Shown here piece after piece: positions 35,078 to 46,664 of a DNA stretch of 64,000 bases; position 1 is the first letter of the stretch, and every line of letters begins with the position of its first letter. Under the pieces are notes generated by a model, which saw only the letters and a program-made list of their open reading frames with translations, was not told the origin of the DNA and ran no database searches. The stretch is from Euclidia mi. Lineage: Eukaryota; Arthropoda; Insecta; Lepidoptera; Erebidae. The stretch is taken from NCBI GenBank assembly GCA_944739405.2, contig OX123186.2, positions 10,748,995 to 10,812,994 of the forward strand. The letters run 5' to 3'. Both the position numbers and the translations under genes were made by a program.

Positions 35078-36325
35078 AGTGAAGTGAAAGTATAGTGCAG
35101 TAAAGTGCAGTGAAGTGCAGTGAAAAGTGCAGTGCAAAAGACGCTAGTGTTGGTGCTGTCCGCGTCGAAATTAAACGGCGCGTCGTGTGTGAAGTCGAAT
35201 AATAAATCATGGTGTAGTCTATCTAGCACGGAATGTATGGAATTATGAATTTTACGAGGGTTGTAAAACCCATAGTAAGTTAGTGAGATGGTGACGCCAT
35301 TTTTGAGACTTGTAGGCAAGGTAGTCTTAGGGTCGTCTGCAAAGCATGTTGCTATTACGGATACTCAAAATATGTTACGGTGAAGTCTGTTGAAAACACC
35401 ATCAACATACATGATTTAAACAAAGTGCGTTTAAGAAAAGTGTCCAGTGTTGCAGGTTCGACAAAAGGCGGGACAAAATCTATTGCAATCTACAAATATT
35501 TTTTCTAAGACTAGCTGTTTGTTGTGTCCACTGCTGCAACAGCACTATGCAAGTTTCCTTCCTTAATGTAGAGAGCCAAAGTCACCGCTTCAACCTCAAA
35601 TTAAATACTACTAAAAGAGCAGACCTCCTTACCTCTCAAACAACAAATTGTTTTGCCATACAACTACAAAATAAACTACTCATCAATTATTCAAATCACA
35701 GAACAAATTAGAGTGACTCTGTAATTCACATCATCTTAAGAATCCATCAACATAACCAATTAAAAACTTCATCAATAATTCCTTACTTTAACGTGCTACT
35801 AATTCCTTTATATCCCCTTACTGTAACCACTTTATACTCTAAAATACTTCCTACAACAGATCTCAATTAGGTGCCAGAGCATTTATCGCAATTAATCGGA
35901 TTGAACCCTAATATATTTTTGCTAATGCTTTTAACGAGGCACGATGTGTGAACTCCCTAAGGGCTTGATAGAAAGATATTTCGTATTCCGTAGACGGACT
36001 CATTTGAAAACCTTTTAATGGAAAATAGATATTAGGACATTTTTGTTCCAAAACTTTTCATAAAATTAGTTTCAAACATTAATGAAATAATATATACAGT
36101 AGTAAAACTAAAATAAATTATTTTCTTACCCTAATGGAGGAGGATCCTAAGCTTTACAAATCTTGAAAACTGAAGACCGGTACTTAAACAATAGATTAAA
36201 TGTATAAAATAAGTTTTAAAGAACCCGTTATTTCGGCGCTATTTACTTCGGTAAACATGGCACTTGAATCAGAGCCTAAATATCGAGTTCTCGAAAGAAA
36301 CGGGCAAACGGATATTAAAAATTGG
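35078..36325. other. Non-coding stretch
   Basis: Starts with the leader of the promoter at 34973. Serine/threonine-rich frames on the minus strand at 34955-35319 reflect the purine-rich leader and are not called as genes. Confidence 0.4.
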
Positions 36326-36835
36326 GCAAGTGCCAGTCGGACTCGCGCACGAAGGGTTCCGTACCATCATCTATAAAAGAAAATCACGTTCGTTGTATGT
36401 ATACTTAAATACTTTTTAAGTTTCTACCTGTTTATTAAGATCGAGTAACAAATTGCTTAAAAATACGTTTGTTGTATTGGAGTCCCCCTTTATTATTTAC
36501 TTTTTTTAATTTAATTATTTATTTTGAAAGGTAATATACAACTACATATTCTGTGAAAATTTAAAGCGTTTACCTGTTACAGTTAGTAATTTTGAGCAAA
36601 AAATACGAAAAATAACACGTTTCTTGTATGGGACCCCCCCTTAATTTTTTTTATTTTTTTATTTTTAGTATTTATTGTTATAGCGGCAACCGAAATACAT
36701 AATTTGTGAAAATTTCAGCTTTCTAGCTATCACGGTTTATGAAATACAGCCTGGTGACAGACAGACGGACAGACAGACAGCGGAGGCTTAGTAATAGGGT
36801 CCCGTTATTTACCTTTTAGGTACGGAACCCTAAAA
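36326..36835. repeat. TIR-like dispersed repeat, short copy
   Basis: Left end GGGCAAGTGCCAGTCGGACT ... AGGGTTCCGTACC; right end GGTACGGAACCCTAAAAA. The inverted AGGGTTCCGTACC/GGTACGGAACCCT pair bounds it. GACAGACAGACGGACAGACA lies near the right end. A longer relative is at 53818-57040. I associate it with moth genomes, class unknown. Confidence 0.7.
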
Positions 36836-38160
36836 ATGAAAGGTTTTATCAAGGTATGAAAGGCTGGCAAAATGATCATCCTCTCTGTATTTTATCCTTT
36901 ATAATAATGTACTCCTATTATCGCTTTACTAAATTTGATCGTACAATCTTGTTAAATAATCTATAACTCGTTAATTTTACGAACCTCATAAGAAGCACAT
37001 TATCATAACAATTTGTAATTTCTCATGGTTCATGAAAATTCAACACCCTGTAATTTCGATAATGGCTGCCAAGCTAATCCAAAAAAGTGAAGGAGCAGAC
37101 ACCTTATATTTTAATCTGTATTACTTTAATAATGGAATTAATTAGACGGAAAAGTGGATTAGCTGAGCTGTGTGTAGCGCACGATTGTCACCAGCTGTCT
37201 TCTCAAAAAGTCATACTTACTGCGTATTTGTTTGTCCAACTTATATATGTTTATAATATTATATAACATAACAATATAAGTAAAATTATTAATAATATCT
37301 CGAGTCGAAGTGTAAGTTGACATTTTCAATCTAAGTAAAATTGATAAATTGATATGGTCTAATCTATTCCACACATCTTCATTTTTTATTTTTGCAACTG
37401 TCTGATGCCAATATGATCATCAAATATTGCATAGGTACGTCATGTTATCAGTGTTTTAAATACGTATCATTCATTAGTCACCTTAACTAATCGAAATAGG
37501 TACAAATATCTATATATAACAAGTTATATAGCTAGTATTATTGTGTGAGTACAAATAATATGTATCAATACTTTATATACATAATATGTATATGTAAAAA
37601 ATTTGAAGGATGCTGCAACTTATCGATTTAAAAATGTCCAATAAGACAACCAGTCAACCCACGTGCCAACGTATTATTGGAAACACCTCTTCACAAGTAA
37701 GCTACATAGATCTTTCACACATGTTCGCTATCCAGCTTGTCTGTATGTCACAAAACAAAGGCCATCTCAGCCGGCATTATCATAATACATTACCATAATT
37801 CGCGACATCCATTCCCGACTCAGCGCGGTTACAAAGCAATTTGCTGGCCTAACGAAACGTTAATGTGTGTTATAGTTATTACATTGATTAGTTAAACTTA
37901 GTTAAAGAAAGACTGGTTTCCATGCAATTTTCACGTTCGTTAAAGTGACTTCTGTTTTGCGTTCGTTTTAAAACATTTTTATGTACTCATCTCTTCCTTT
38001 GTCAATAAATAATGTATAGAATAAGTTTTTATAATTTCAATTTGCAAAATCAAGACATTGCTGAAAGCTTTAAACTGGAAAATATATAAATGCTTAAAAC
38101 TATTGGATGTGTAAGTATAATCATAATGTAGTGACGATTAAAATAGCTACACATTGTATT
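36836..38160. other. Non-coding stretch
   Basis: AT-rich; no gene recognised. Confidence 0.4.
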
Positions 38161-38442
38161 TTAAATAATCAATAACCTTATAATTTTATGTTTTTTATGT
38201 TCTCGTGGTGGTAACCCTAACTCCTCCGACTCCGGAGTCGGGGAGTAGGACTCCATAAAGGAGTCGAATTTGAGCTGGTTAAAGAGGTGTGTGAGTCTGA
38301 GCAGGACTCCAGCGTCTTTAGGGGTTCCTAAAGACGCTGCGGCCGGCTCATATAAACCACCGACGTGTCTTCGATGACATGTAGTTGCGGGGTCTCGTAA
38401 ACCGGGGTTAGCATATTTTGTCCTGACCCTGCCGCGACACAT
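38161..38442 (-). CDS. Unrecognised 93-codon ORF in a GC-richer island
   Basis: The frame reads MCRGRVRTKYANPGLRDPAT, later LGTPKDAGVLLRLTHLFNQL and ESYSPTPESEELGLPPREHK. Base composition (38200-38440) is distinctly richer in G+C than the flanks, and the peptide has no low-complexity bias, both of which suggest former or current coding. The DNA includes two palindromes: CCGACTCCGGAGTCGG, and AGCGTCTTTAGG with its exact complement 4 nt away (about 38309-38336). I do not recognise a domain; no signal peptide or membrane segment. It may be an exon or a retroelement ORF scrap. Confidence 0.3.
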   Translation of the reverse strand: MCRGRVRTKYANPGLRDPATTCHRRHVGGLYEPAAASLGTPKDAGVLLRLTHLFNQLKFDSFMESYSPTPESEELGLPPREHKKHKIIRLLII

Positions 38443-38902
38443 ACAACAATTTTACATCAATTCAAAGTTAGACTTTAGACACAAGAAACTCAAATAATAT
38501 AAATACCTACTATTACCTGAATTAGAAAAATGTTAATTTAAAATTTGAGTACCTAAACAGTTAAAACTCATTTAAGACCGATCAACAAAGGTCTATTCAA
38601 TTTCATAGCATATAGTGATAAACTCTTCTTTATATAATTCCACGTGTATTTAGTTAAAACAATACAGTAAGTCATTGAAAAACTTCTAAGTAATTTCGAA
38701 GGACCTAAACCTAACGTGTGAAATTCAGGCCTTTCATAGTTATAATGAAGCCAATTATAATAATGTCTAGGTACATTGTCAAAATAGATATTGTAGTAAA
38801 GTGGGTTACCTAAACAGCGATGTTTCATGTTCCTTTATGAAGGGTGCGTGTTCGTGTATTAATTCAAGGTTGTAATGATGTTTAATAATAAACAGGTAAA
38901 TA
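38443..38902. other. Non-coding stretch up to the Tc1 element
   Basis: AT-rich; no feature recognised. Confidence 0.4.
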
Positions 38903-40493
38903 CACACATCAACAAAGTCTAGGGATATCTTAATCCTAAATTATTTACGAGTTTATAGTTTAGAACCTTGTTAGTTTCCACAAAAAGTTTATATACAGAT
39001 TAAAACCTCTTTTATTCTATTTTCAAAATTTGAACATGGAAAGAAAAAAAAACAAAATAATAAACAAAATATGGCGGCAAATTTGCTAGTAATTCGTTAC
39101 ATTAAAGAAAGTTAAAACTGTTTTATTATAATTATTAATGAAAAGGGTTTTTAATTGTTTTTCTTTTTTAATTTAACGTGACGTACGAACTTTAAAAGTC
39201 ATGTCACGTCGTCATTTGAGTCGAGATGAAATGTTACGAGCCGTGGGCATGTTAGAAAATGGTGCAATTCAACGCGTCGTTGCTGAGGCCCTACATACCA
39301 GTCAAAATGTGATATCAAGGTTGTGGTCACGTTATCGCAGTACTGGAGATGTGGCCGAACAGCACACAGGTAGATATCGTGTTACTATGCAGAGACAGGA
39401 TCGATTTCTCCAAATGACCGCCAGAAGACAACCCAATATCACAGCGCTGCAACTAGTGCAAAGGCTCCAGGAGGACCACCAGCTGCTGGTAAGCGACCAA
39501 ACCGTGCGAAGAAGGTTACATGAAGTTGATCTTCATGCTCGAAGACCATTGCGTGTTCCAGCATTGCGACGTGGCAATCGCGGTCGGCGGCTTTCGTGGG
39601 CTCGGGAGCATTTACCATGGAGTGACGAACAATGGTCTTTGGTGCTGTTCACCGATGAGTCCCGGTTTGGGTTTCACCCGGATTCACGAAGAACACGCGT
39701 TTGGAGAGCTCCAGGGAGAGTTAGCCGTCTACGGCACCCTCAGGAGGTCCACCCATACCAAGGCGGGACAATCATGGTGTGGGCAGGAATTCGTCTTGGC
39801 GGACGAACCCAACTCGTTTGGATCCAAGGCAGCATGACTGCACAAAAATACCACGAGGAGGTAGTAGAGCCCGTTATTGTCCCACACAGAACTCAAATAG
39901 GCCATGAATTTCTACTCATGCACGATAATGCTCCTTGCCATACGGCGCGGCTGGTATCGACCGCTCTCCGAGAGCACGATATTCAAGTTTTGGATTGGCC
40001 TGCACAGTCGCCCGACTTAAATCCTATCGAGCATGCCTGGGACATGTTACAACGAAAAGCTTTGAGAGATTTTCCACCAAATTTGACGACTGAACAACAA
40101 CTTTACGAACACTTGCAAAGTACATGGGACCTCATACCGCAGCAAGACATTGACAATTTGATTTTAAGTATTAACAATCGATGTCGATGTGTAATCAATG
40201 TAAGAGGTGGCAACACTGATTATTAATGATTAGATTTTACAAGATTTTTTCCATTTTTATTAAAATTAATAGTTTTTTAAGAAGAAATGTTTGTTGTTAT
40301 CATACTAATTTTCCATGATGATTAAAAAAAATATTTTTTTTATTTAAAACAAAAAAAAACACGAAATGTTTTTATTTTTATTAAAGACCTTAAAATAATC
40401 TATGATTCTTCTATTTACTGTATCAGAAAATTCTTCATAGATTTTTAGATATTTGATGAAATATAAAATATCCCTAGACTTTGTTGATGTGTG
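38903..40493 (+). mobile_element. Complete Tc1/mariner-type transposon
   Basis: Perfect 26-bp TIRs, starting CACACATCAACAAAGTCTAG, lie at 38903-38928 and 40468-40493. Each is flanked by TA (38901-38902, 40494-40495), the hallmark Tc1/mariner target duplication. The 1,591-bp length and a single uninterrupted transposase are normal for the group. Perfect TIRs and an intact ORF point to recent insertion. Confidence 0.95.
39201..40226 (+). CDS. Tc1/mariner transposase, DD34E, apparently intact
   Basis: 341 residues, the normal Tc1 length, uninterrupted. The N-terminal half (about 1-115) is helix-turn-helix-rich and binds the TIRs: a homeodomain-like start (SRDEMLRAVGMLENGAIQ), a GRPR-like basic linker (TGRYR, about 56-60), then a second HTH ending VSDQTVRRRLHE. 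The catalytic DDE core has D152 (LFTDESRFGF), D242 (MHDNAPCHTA) and E277 (PDLNPIEHAW). The 34 residues between D242 and E277 define DD34E. It cuts the element out and inserts it at TA. The start ATG at 39201 is the first in frame and gives the expected N-terminus. The element supplies its own TIRs on both sides, so it may be autonomous. Expression in the host is unknown. Confidence 0.95.
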   Translation: MSRRHLSRDEMLRAVGMLENGAIQRVVAEALHTSQNVISRLWSRYRSTGDVAEQHTGRYRVTMQRQDRFLQMTARRQPNITALQLVQRLQEDHQLLVSDQTVRRRLHEVDLHARRPLRVPALRRGNRGRRLSWAREHLPWSDEQWSLVLFTDESRFGFHPDSRRTRVWRAPGRVSRLRHPQEVHPYQGGTIMVWAGIRLGGRTQLVWIQGSMTAQKYHEEVVEPVIVPHRTQIGHEFLLMHDNAPCHTARLVSTALREHDIQVLDWPAQSPDLNPIEHAWDMLQRKALRDFPPNLTTEQQLYEHLQSTWDLIPQQDIDNLILSINNRCRCVINVRGGNTDY

Positions 40494-40540
40494 TAGCTCC
40501 CATGAGCAGTTTTGACGAGTTATTATTTTTTTTTATACTC

Positions 40541-41020
40541 ACGCCTCTATCCCTGACGGGGTAGGCAGAAGTGTAATATTACACCCACATTTCGCCAAGA
40601 ATTTTTTAGGTCCCACGTAATAGGTGGCCTTGAAAAGCTGATCGTTGTTGGGAACACGGAGGGCAAACGAGCTCGGGGAAGGTCCCCAACCAGATGGAGC
40701 GATCAAGTGAGAGGCTCATCATCAACCATGTTTTGCTCTGTCGCCCGAGACGCCATGAACAGGCACCGGTGGAGGCAGATCATCGAAACCAGGTGCAAAC
40801 CATCCACGTCCGCCGATGACCACGATCCTCAGTCATGAGGGACCGACCACAGAGAGAGAATAGGTGGCGAGCCTATTGCCGTTGCCGGGCACATCACTAG
40901 ACTCCGTGCTGCTACTGAGAATTCGGAAAAACCCAGTAACACTTTTGCCCGACCCGGGAATCGAACCCGGGACCTCCGATCAGCAGTCGCATACGCTATC
41001 CACTGGACCACGGAGACAGT
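40541..41020 (-). mobile_element. SINE family A, interrupted by a LINE tail
   Basis: The minus-strand head is at 40947-41020 (box A in GTCCAGTGGATAGCG, box B GGTTCGATTCC). The body continues to 40868, is broken by 40629-40858, and resumes to the GCCTACCCC...GGCGTGAG end near 40541. Confidence 0.85.
40629..40858 (+). pseudogene. LINE 3' fragment inserted in a SINE, with target duplication
   Basis: One frame reads VVGNTEGKRARGRSPTRWSD, QVRGSSSTMFCSVARDAMN and RHRWRQIIETRC, ending HDPQS and TGA. This is the basic GRPPTRW and DRxxWR tail found at the C-terminus of RTE-like LINE proteins. The insert is bounded by AATAGGTGGC at 40619-40628 and 40859-40868, a 10-bp target duplication; the undisturbed SINE has a single such site. 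Only the last 65 codons are present, so it is severely 5'-truncated. It differs in sequence from the other LINEs here, so a further family was active. Confidence 0.85.
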
Positions 41021-42442
41021 CAGAGTTATTAGTATTTACTTTTAAATGAAAAAATAAAATTAATTTTAATGTAAGGTGTTCTTTGTGTCCTTCTCTGTGT
41101 ACGTTAAAGCGTAACATTCGTAGCGTAATATTATGAGGACATCATATCCATTTAAACGTATCTGTGATTATAGTGCCGAAACATCAAAACCCTAAAACTG
41201 CGGTACGTGGTGTATCACAATGGGTAAACATTTTAAATATAGTGTCGGATGATTCGGAGACTGGAATTTACCGACACGCGACAGAATAAATATATCTACC
41301 TATACAAATCACAGCTACGTGAAAAACTACTATCTAAATAAAAAACACAGGTAAGCGTAATGTAATCATTACACCCCGCATATTCCCGTGGTATCTGACA
41401 TAAATCCCTATAAACATCGCACTCGTTTACAACTACAATATGTTAGAAAAAAGCCTTGCCCCTTTCTCGTAGAGGGATGGGGGTGAGACAAAATGGATAC
41501 GACCCCAGACAATCCATCAAAGGTTTGAAACCTAGATGGCGAGCTTGCCGATATCAAAATGTAGTTACCATTGTCCCCAAGTTGATAAAATATGAGCCGT
41601 GACATTGACAAATCGGCAGCGCACAGGCGAAAGAAACGGCCAAGTTACTTAGAGAATAACAATTCATTGAGGGATTGAGATATTTGAACGATTACACTGT
41701 GTTTTGACGTTATCTTTTTTATTTTTATTTGTTGGTTGATCTGTACTTAGACTATATATATTAAGTAAATAGACGGAGGAATCCTATCACTCAAAGGTCT
41801 GGGACTGGACTCCGGTGTGGCCCCCATTAACCGTCAAAATTTAATAGAACTTCATTTGAAACTTTGATACTTCTTTCATAGACATTTTGATTTATTCGTA
41901 TCAAAATGTGACGCATAAACATAGTGACGTTATAACTTTATCGATACTTTTATTTTACAGACTGGCTTCGGCCCACGTATTCGCCGATGTGGGTGACAGT
42001 TATTGCAAAAAAGGTAGCCTTTGCACTATTGTGATGTAGAAGCTATACTGCAATATTTCTTTGAAAATAAGTATACTTGAATATAATTATATATCTCAAG
42101 AAAAGTGTTTTCATCGATCATCACAAACTTTCGTGTTTATAAAAGTTCAAATAAAACCATCTGCTGCTAACAACTAAGTTTAAAGCTTGTGTAATTAAAT
42201 GCAAGACTTCACATGTAGGACGATACTATTAACTGTACTAAGTACTGAGTAGTCATTGACTACTTTTTTGCAGTGGCGACAGATTGCCAAAAAACGATTA
42301 ATTACCATGATGCTAATCGTGTGAGTCATTATCATGATTATATAATCGTAGCCATGATAAACTTGTTGTAATGCAAATGACAAGTAGACTGCTGTGAACC
42401 CTTAAAATATTTGTTCTCAGTTCTCGAAAAAATGGTTGTACG
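41021..42442. other. Non-coding stretch
   Basis: No gene recognised. Confidence 0.4.
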
Positions 42443-42775
42443 TTGTTGTCCTGGAAAAGGTCTATCATTACAGACAGGGTTATTGTAGCCAATAAGCTTG
42501 ATATTGTAGTGATTGACCGAGCAGAGCGATTTGCATTGATAGACGTTATTACCACATCGCATGACAGCAATCTCGTTAAAGCAGAAAAAGAGAAGAAGAT
42601 CAAATATTTGGTCCCAGCTCATGAGATTGTCGATATGTGGGATGTGAACTCGGCGATCATTGTGCCGATAATTGTGTCAGTAAATGGACTAATCGCCAAG
42701 AGCCTTTACCAACATCTAAAGATGCTCGCACTAGGCAGCAGAAAGACTAATATTTTTAACAACAAAATTTTTTGA
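42443..42775 (+). pseudogene. LINE C-terminus with restriction-like endonuclease motif
   Basis: Encodes SWKRSIITDRVIVANKLDIV, then VIDRAERFALIDVITTSHDS and NLVKAEKEKKIKYL, then PIIVSVNGLIAKSLYQHLKM. The pattern NKPDI...DR...IDV...D.N..KAE.EK..KY is what I recall from C-termini of R2/R4-like non-LTR elements that carry a PD-(D/E)XK restriction-like endonuclease; the usual proline of NKPD is leucine here. Such enzymes cut a specific chromosomal site to prime reverse transcription. Only about 110 codons remain and no reverse transcriptase is adjacent. Family recall is moderate; a profile search would decide. Confidence 0.55.
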
Positions 42776-44097
42776 GTTGGGTGCCAGTTAGAAGTACGCA
42801 CACAATTTTATTTTCTTTCTTACTCACCATGCGGGCTCCTGATTAAATTCTTTAAAATTATTTTATTTCTCACTTTTTTTAGACCTAGGCGTGTCTATAA
42901 GGGTGTAATTAATTTGACCTGTATATACCTGACCTGTATATGATTTTGTAAAAATTTGAGTTTTTTTTTCTAACTAAGCCAACATTGTCAGAGACTTTTT
43001 ATATTTTACATTAAATAAATGTGATGTGTTCATTATGTGTGAAATATTTTATTTTAAATTGACCCTGAAGTTAAATTTTATTTCTAATCTACGTATTAGT
43101 TAACTCACTTATTACTGCAGCCTGCTCTCGATTGGTGATTTAATATAATTATGTAACGAGCATACTGGGATCGTGCCTCCCTTCAATTTCAGAACGCCTA
43201 ATTTAGTTTGGAAGATTTTAGACAAACACTTGACGATCGTGTTAATTTGCTAAATAATAAGCATATAACTTCCAAAAGTCTGAAATACGTAACGTGGTTT
43301 TGTATTCGATTTCGTCATTGACCCTATCATTGCATATAGGTAGTGATTATTAGTGATATTATGTAGATATATCAAAGGCTTTATTCACCTTAAAAAGGAT
43401 ATTTAAAAATATATTTTTTATCGTAACTTATTTACTAGTGTTTAAATTTAAGCTGTATTTATTCACATATTTTACTTTATCTGAGGATTTATCAACATTC
43501 AATTGATATTCATTCTGAGTAAACCAAATCTAAGGATTCATTGCAAACATTATCGATATTTTATCGAAATTCATTTTGAGTAAGCACATCACTAGTCTAG
43601 TTAATATTTACGACAATTTCTAAGAATGTTCGAAGATTCGAAATGACATTTGTGTATTTATCTTTCTCTTACATGAGAAAAAATCATAAGTCAGAGTGAA
43701 GTGCATATATTGGGTAAGGTTGCTATTTTAATGCGGTCTCTATTACTAGTCCAACCTCTCTGGATCTGTATCTATTTTGTCATATAGGGATTTGAGGCTT
43801 GGGCACTTTTATTTAACGCGTTAATGAAATTTGTAATATGTGCTAGAAACTGTATTTGTAGCAGCATTATTACCTTCAACTAGAATTGTTTTATAGCTGT
43901 TTTTTGTTACAGAAGTAACAAAATTCATTGTGAGAAGTTTCAGTATTATTGTGTTATATGTATATGACTAATTTAATTTGGATGTAGTGTTGTTTTGTTA
44001 TACTAAACAGGTGGTAGCCTAGGAACAGTTTAGCTAACAGAAAGAATGACGCTCATACGTAGACAATGAATATGATGAATAATATTACTTACCACTT
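42776..44097. other. Non-coding stretch
   Basis: AT-rich; no gene or clear element. Confidence 0.4.
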
Positions 44098-44170
44098 AAC
44101 ACTGCCCGACCCAGGCATCGAACCCGGGACCCCACGCGCACATTTATTCTGCGAGACCAACGAGGCAGTC
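44098..44170 (-). repeat. tRNA-like SINE head (family A)
   Basis: The minus strand has GCCTCGTTGGTCTCGCAG and CGGGTTCGATGCCTGGGTCG. Matches the head of the SINE at 54640-54895; no body follows. Confidence 0.6.
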
Positions 44171-44351
44171 TGTCAGTTTTACTTATAATGTGTTAGCATT
44201 TATGAAACATTCAAGGTGACTTCTAGTCAACAACAGTAACTGTGATTGTGGTGTAAAAAAGTTATCTTTATAGTTCACCTGATTATGGGTTATCAGTTAT
44301 CACCCTTGTGTACGGCTAGATGCAACGAGACTGTAGTGCAAAGTGAACGCT

Positions 44352-44395
44352 GGACGCACGCCGAACACACGCCGGACGCACGCCGAACACACGCT
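44352..44395. repeat. 22-bp tandem repeat, 2 units
   Basis: Unit GGACGCACGCCGAACACACG plus CC, two exact copies and a partial one upstream. Unusually CpG-rich for this region. Confidence 0.85.
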
Positions 44396-45106
44396 CGAGG
44401 TACGCTTATGCCCAATTTGTGGGAGACCTAAATAATGAAGAGAATGGAAGTCACAACACAAATTTAATGTCGAAAATAATAGAAGTTTAATATTGAAATC
44501 TTCTTACGCAGCCATTTTAAAACCAATATCGAGTTTATTTGAACCAAAATCATTTTGGAACTCCAATTCCGGTTAAGCGTTTAGACACGTGCATGAGTTC
44601 AAAATGGTCTTTAGAACACTTTATATACATCTTAAATATAAACCTGAAAGTGTAAAAAATTTAGCTTTAATAGTATAATACGTTTCTTGGAACCTTTCCC
44701 AGGCCAGTATTATTAAAGCAATGTTAGTTTACCTTGGTTTTCAAAAAAATTATGAATTATTTTCTGAGAGTTTGATATTCCACGATGAAAGCTTACTTTA
44801 AGGTAGTTATCGCCTTTGTTTCGGAGCTGAAGAAATAGTTACTTGCTGTTTAAAATTAAGTTGTGTAATATTTGATAAGAGGCCTAGGAAATATTGATTC
44901 GCGTCCCCACAGATAAAATATTGATTTGCGAGCTGAAACAAGTTAGTCATCGTCTCGTTAATGGATTGCTTCCTAATCTCATAAAAATAATAGAACTCCG
45001 TACCTCAGTGATCATCTTAAACGACAAACCATTGTTGTCGCAATGATAAATTGAGGTAGTGGCTACGGCGAATCAATACTCTTCTATGTCCTAACTGTCA
45101 TTAGCA
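44396..45106. other. Non-coding stretch
   Basis: No gene recognised. Confidence 0.4.
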
Positions 45107-45177
45107 ATAATGATCCTTCTGTATTCTTACACTTGTTTATACCTTAAACAAGTGTAAAAATACAGAAGGATCATTAT
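45107..45177. repeat. Near-perfect hairpin, 33-bp arms, 5-nt loop
   Basis: 45107-45139 is the reverse complement of 45145-45177 with one mismatch; loop TACCT. Confidence 0.9.
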
Positions 45178-45289
45178 ATGGCAACTACCCCTTAAGATTG
45201 CGTAGGTGAGACTGCAGTCGATCCGCAAAAATCAAACTTATAATATCTCAATTCAGGCAACATTAGATAATTAACATAATTTTTTATTA

Positions 45290-46664
45290 ATGACAATTTA
45301 GATAAATCCTCTATTCTTTCAAAATTCCAATATCTGGCACCCAATAACACCCAAGTTGAAAAAAGTTCTCTTCGCCTCCTGGGGTCCCCAATTTTAGACG
45401 ACGGTTTTGATTCCTTTATACAGGAAAATATTCAAAATTTTAATGATGTTTCAGACAGTCTACTCAAAATTAATTTACATTCGGCTTTTACTATAATTCG
45501 ATATTGTCTTTTTGTCCCTAAATTTACACACGCGTACGGTCTTCACCTTTTTGGAAAAATCCGACTCCACTCATTCAAATTGAAAAAATTATAGAGAATA
45601 TCCTAAGTAAAATTTTGAATGTGGCTCTGAACGACCGAGTTTGGCAACAAGCGTCCTTACCTGTGCGCTTGGGCGGCCTTGGCGTTCGCAAAATTTCTGA
45701 CGTAAGCCTGCCAGCGTTCTTGTCATCGGTCCACAGCACTGCAAAATTTACCAGGAAAATCTTAGCACCTACACTGGTTGATTCTGAGGTGCCGTGTTAG
45801 GCCGATGCCATGAATGCTTGGAGAAAGGCTTGTCCAGGAACTGAGTTACCCCGAAACTTGTTCTCCCAGAGGCAATGGGATGGGCCGCTTTGCAGCGTGG
45901 TACGAGACATATAGCTCCTCAATACGTCAGCCAACGCTGCGGAGCGTGCTCGCCTGTTGGCTGTGGGAAAATGGGAATCGGGCCTCTAGCTTCAGGCACT
46001 GCCATCGTCCAATATAGGTACCATGTTGGACGATACGACCTTCCGCTTCGCTACTTGCCTCCGATTAGGCGCGTCATGTGTCTCGCCGCATCGCTGTCAC
46101 TGCGGAGAGGCTGTCGATAGTCTTGGTCTGTCATACAGCAGGAGCGCAGGTCGTATTTCACGACACGCAAACCTCAACGACATTCTGCGCCGTGCTCTTG
46201 TCACCGCTGGCGTTCCAGCCCAAGTTGAACCTCAGGGCTTGGCACGCGACGATGGCAAGAGACCGGACGGGATGTTTTTACTGCCGTGGAAGCTGGGTAG
46301 GCCTCTGGTATGGGACGCGACATGTGTCGATATCCTTGCGCCATCCCATCTTTCCAGCAAAGCAGGTTGTGCGGGCGCTGCTGCTGCTTCAGCGGAGACC
46401 CTCAAACGGCGCAAATACGTAAATCTTGTAGGAGATTATGTATTTGAGCCGTTTGGGGTCGAAACCTTGGGGCCATGGGGTCCAAGTGCGAGATCCCTTT
46501 TTAGGGATCTCGCAAAGAGACTAATCGACGCCTCGGGTGACCAGAGGGCTGGCACGTATTTAGCACAAAAGATAAGCATTGCTATACAACGAGGCAATGC
46601 CGCCAGTCTTCTGGGCACGCTTCCGATTGAATGCGATGCGGATGACTTTCATGACGCCTTCTAA
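45290..46664 (+). pseudogene. LINE 3' half with C-terminal nuclease-like domain, several breaks
   Basis: The first part (45350-45610) shows the post-RT linker (LLGSPILDDGF, IIRYCLFVPKFTHA) with stops and frame changes. 45615-45800 gives LPVRLGGLGVRKISDVSLPA. The last 213 codons (46023-46664) are open: TFRFATCLRLGASCVSPHRC, then HCGEAVDSLGLSYSRSAGRI, then DGKRPDGMFLLPWKLGRPLV and WDATCVDILAPSH, then AQKISIAIQRGNAASLLGTL. The zinc-binding part is damaged: the usual HGLSC reads LGLSY. KRPDG...WDATCVD may be a PD-(D/E)XK nuclease core. No reverse-transcriptase core is present upstream. The long open last frame suggests moderate age. Confidence 0.75.

Noticed and set aside
34955..35319. Ser/Thr/Phe-rich minus-strand frames
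   Set aside because: Low-complexity translation of the purine-rich leader after the TATA box; no domain, no coding signal.
39520..39837. 105-codon frame inside the Tc1 element
   Set aside because: Overlaps the transposase in another frame, with no independent support.
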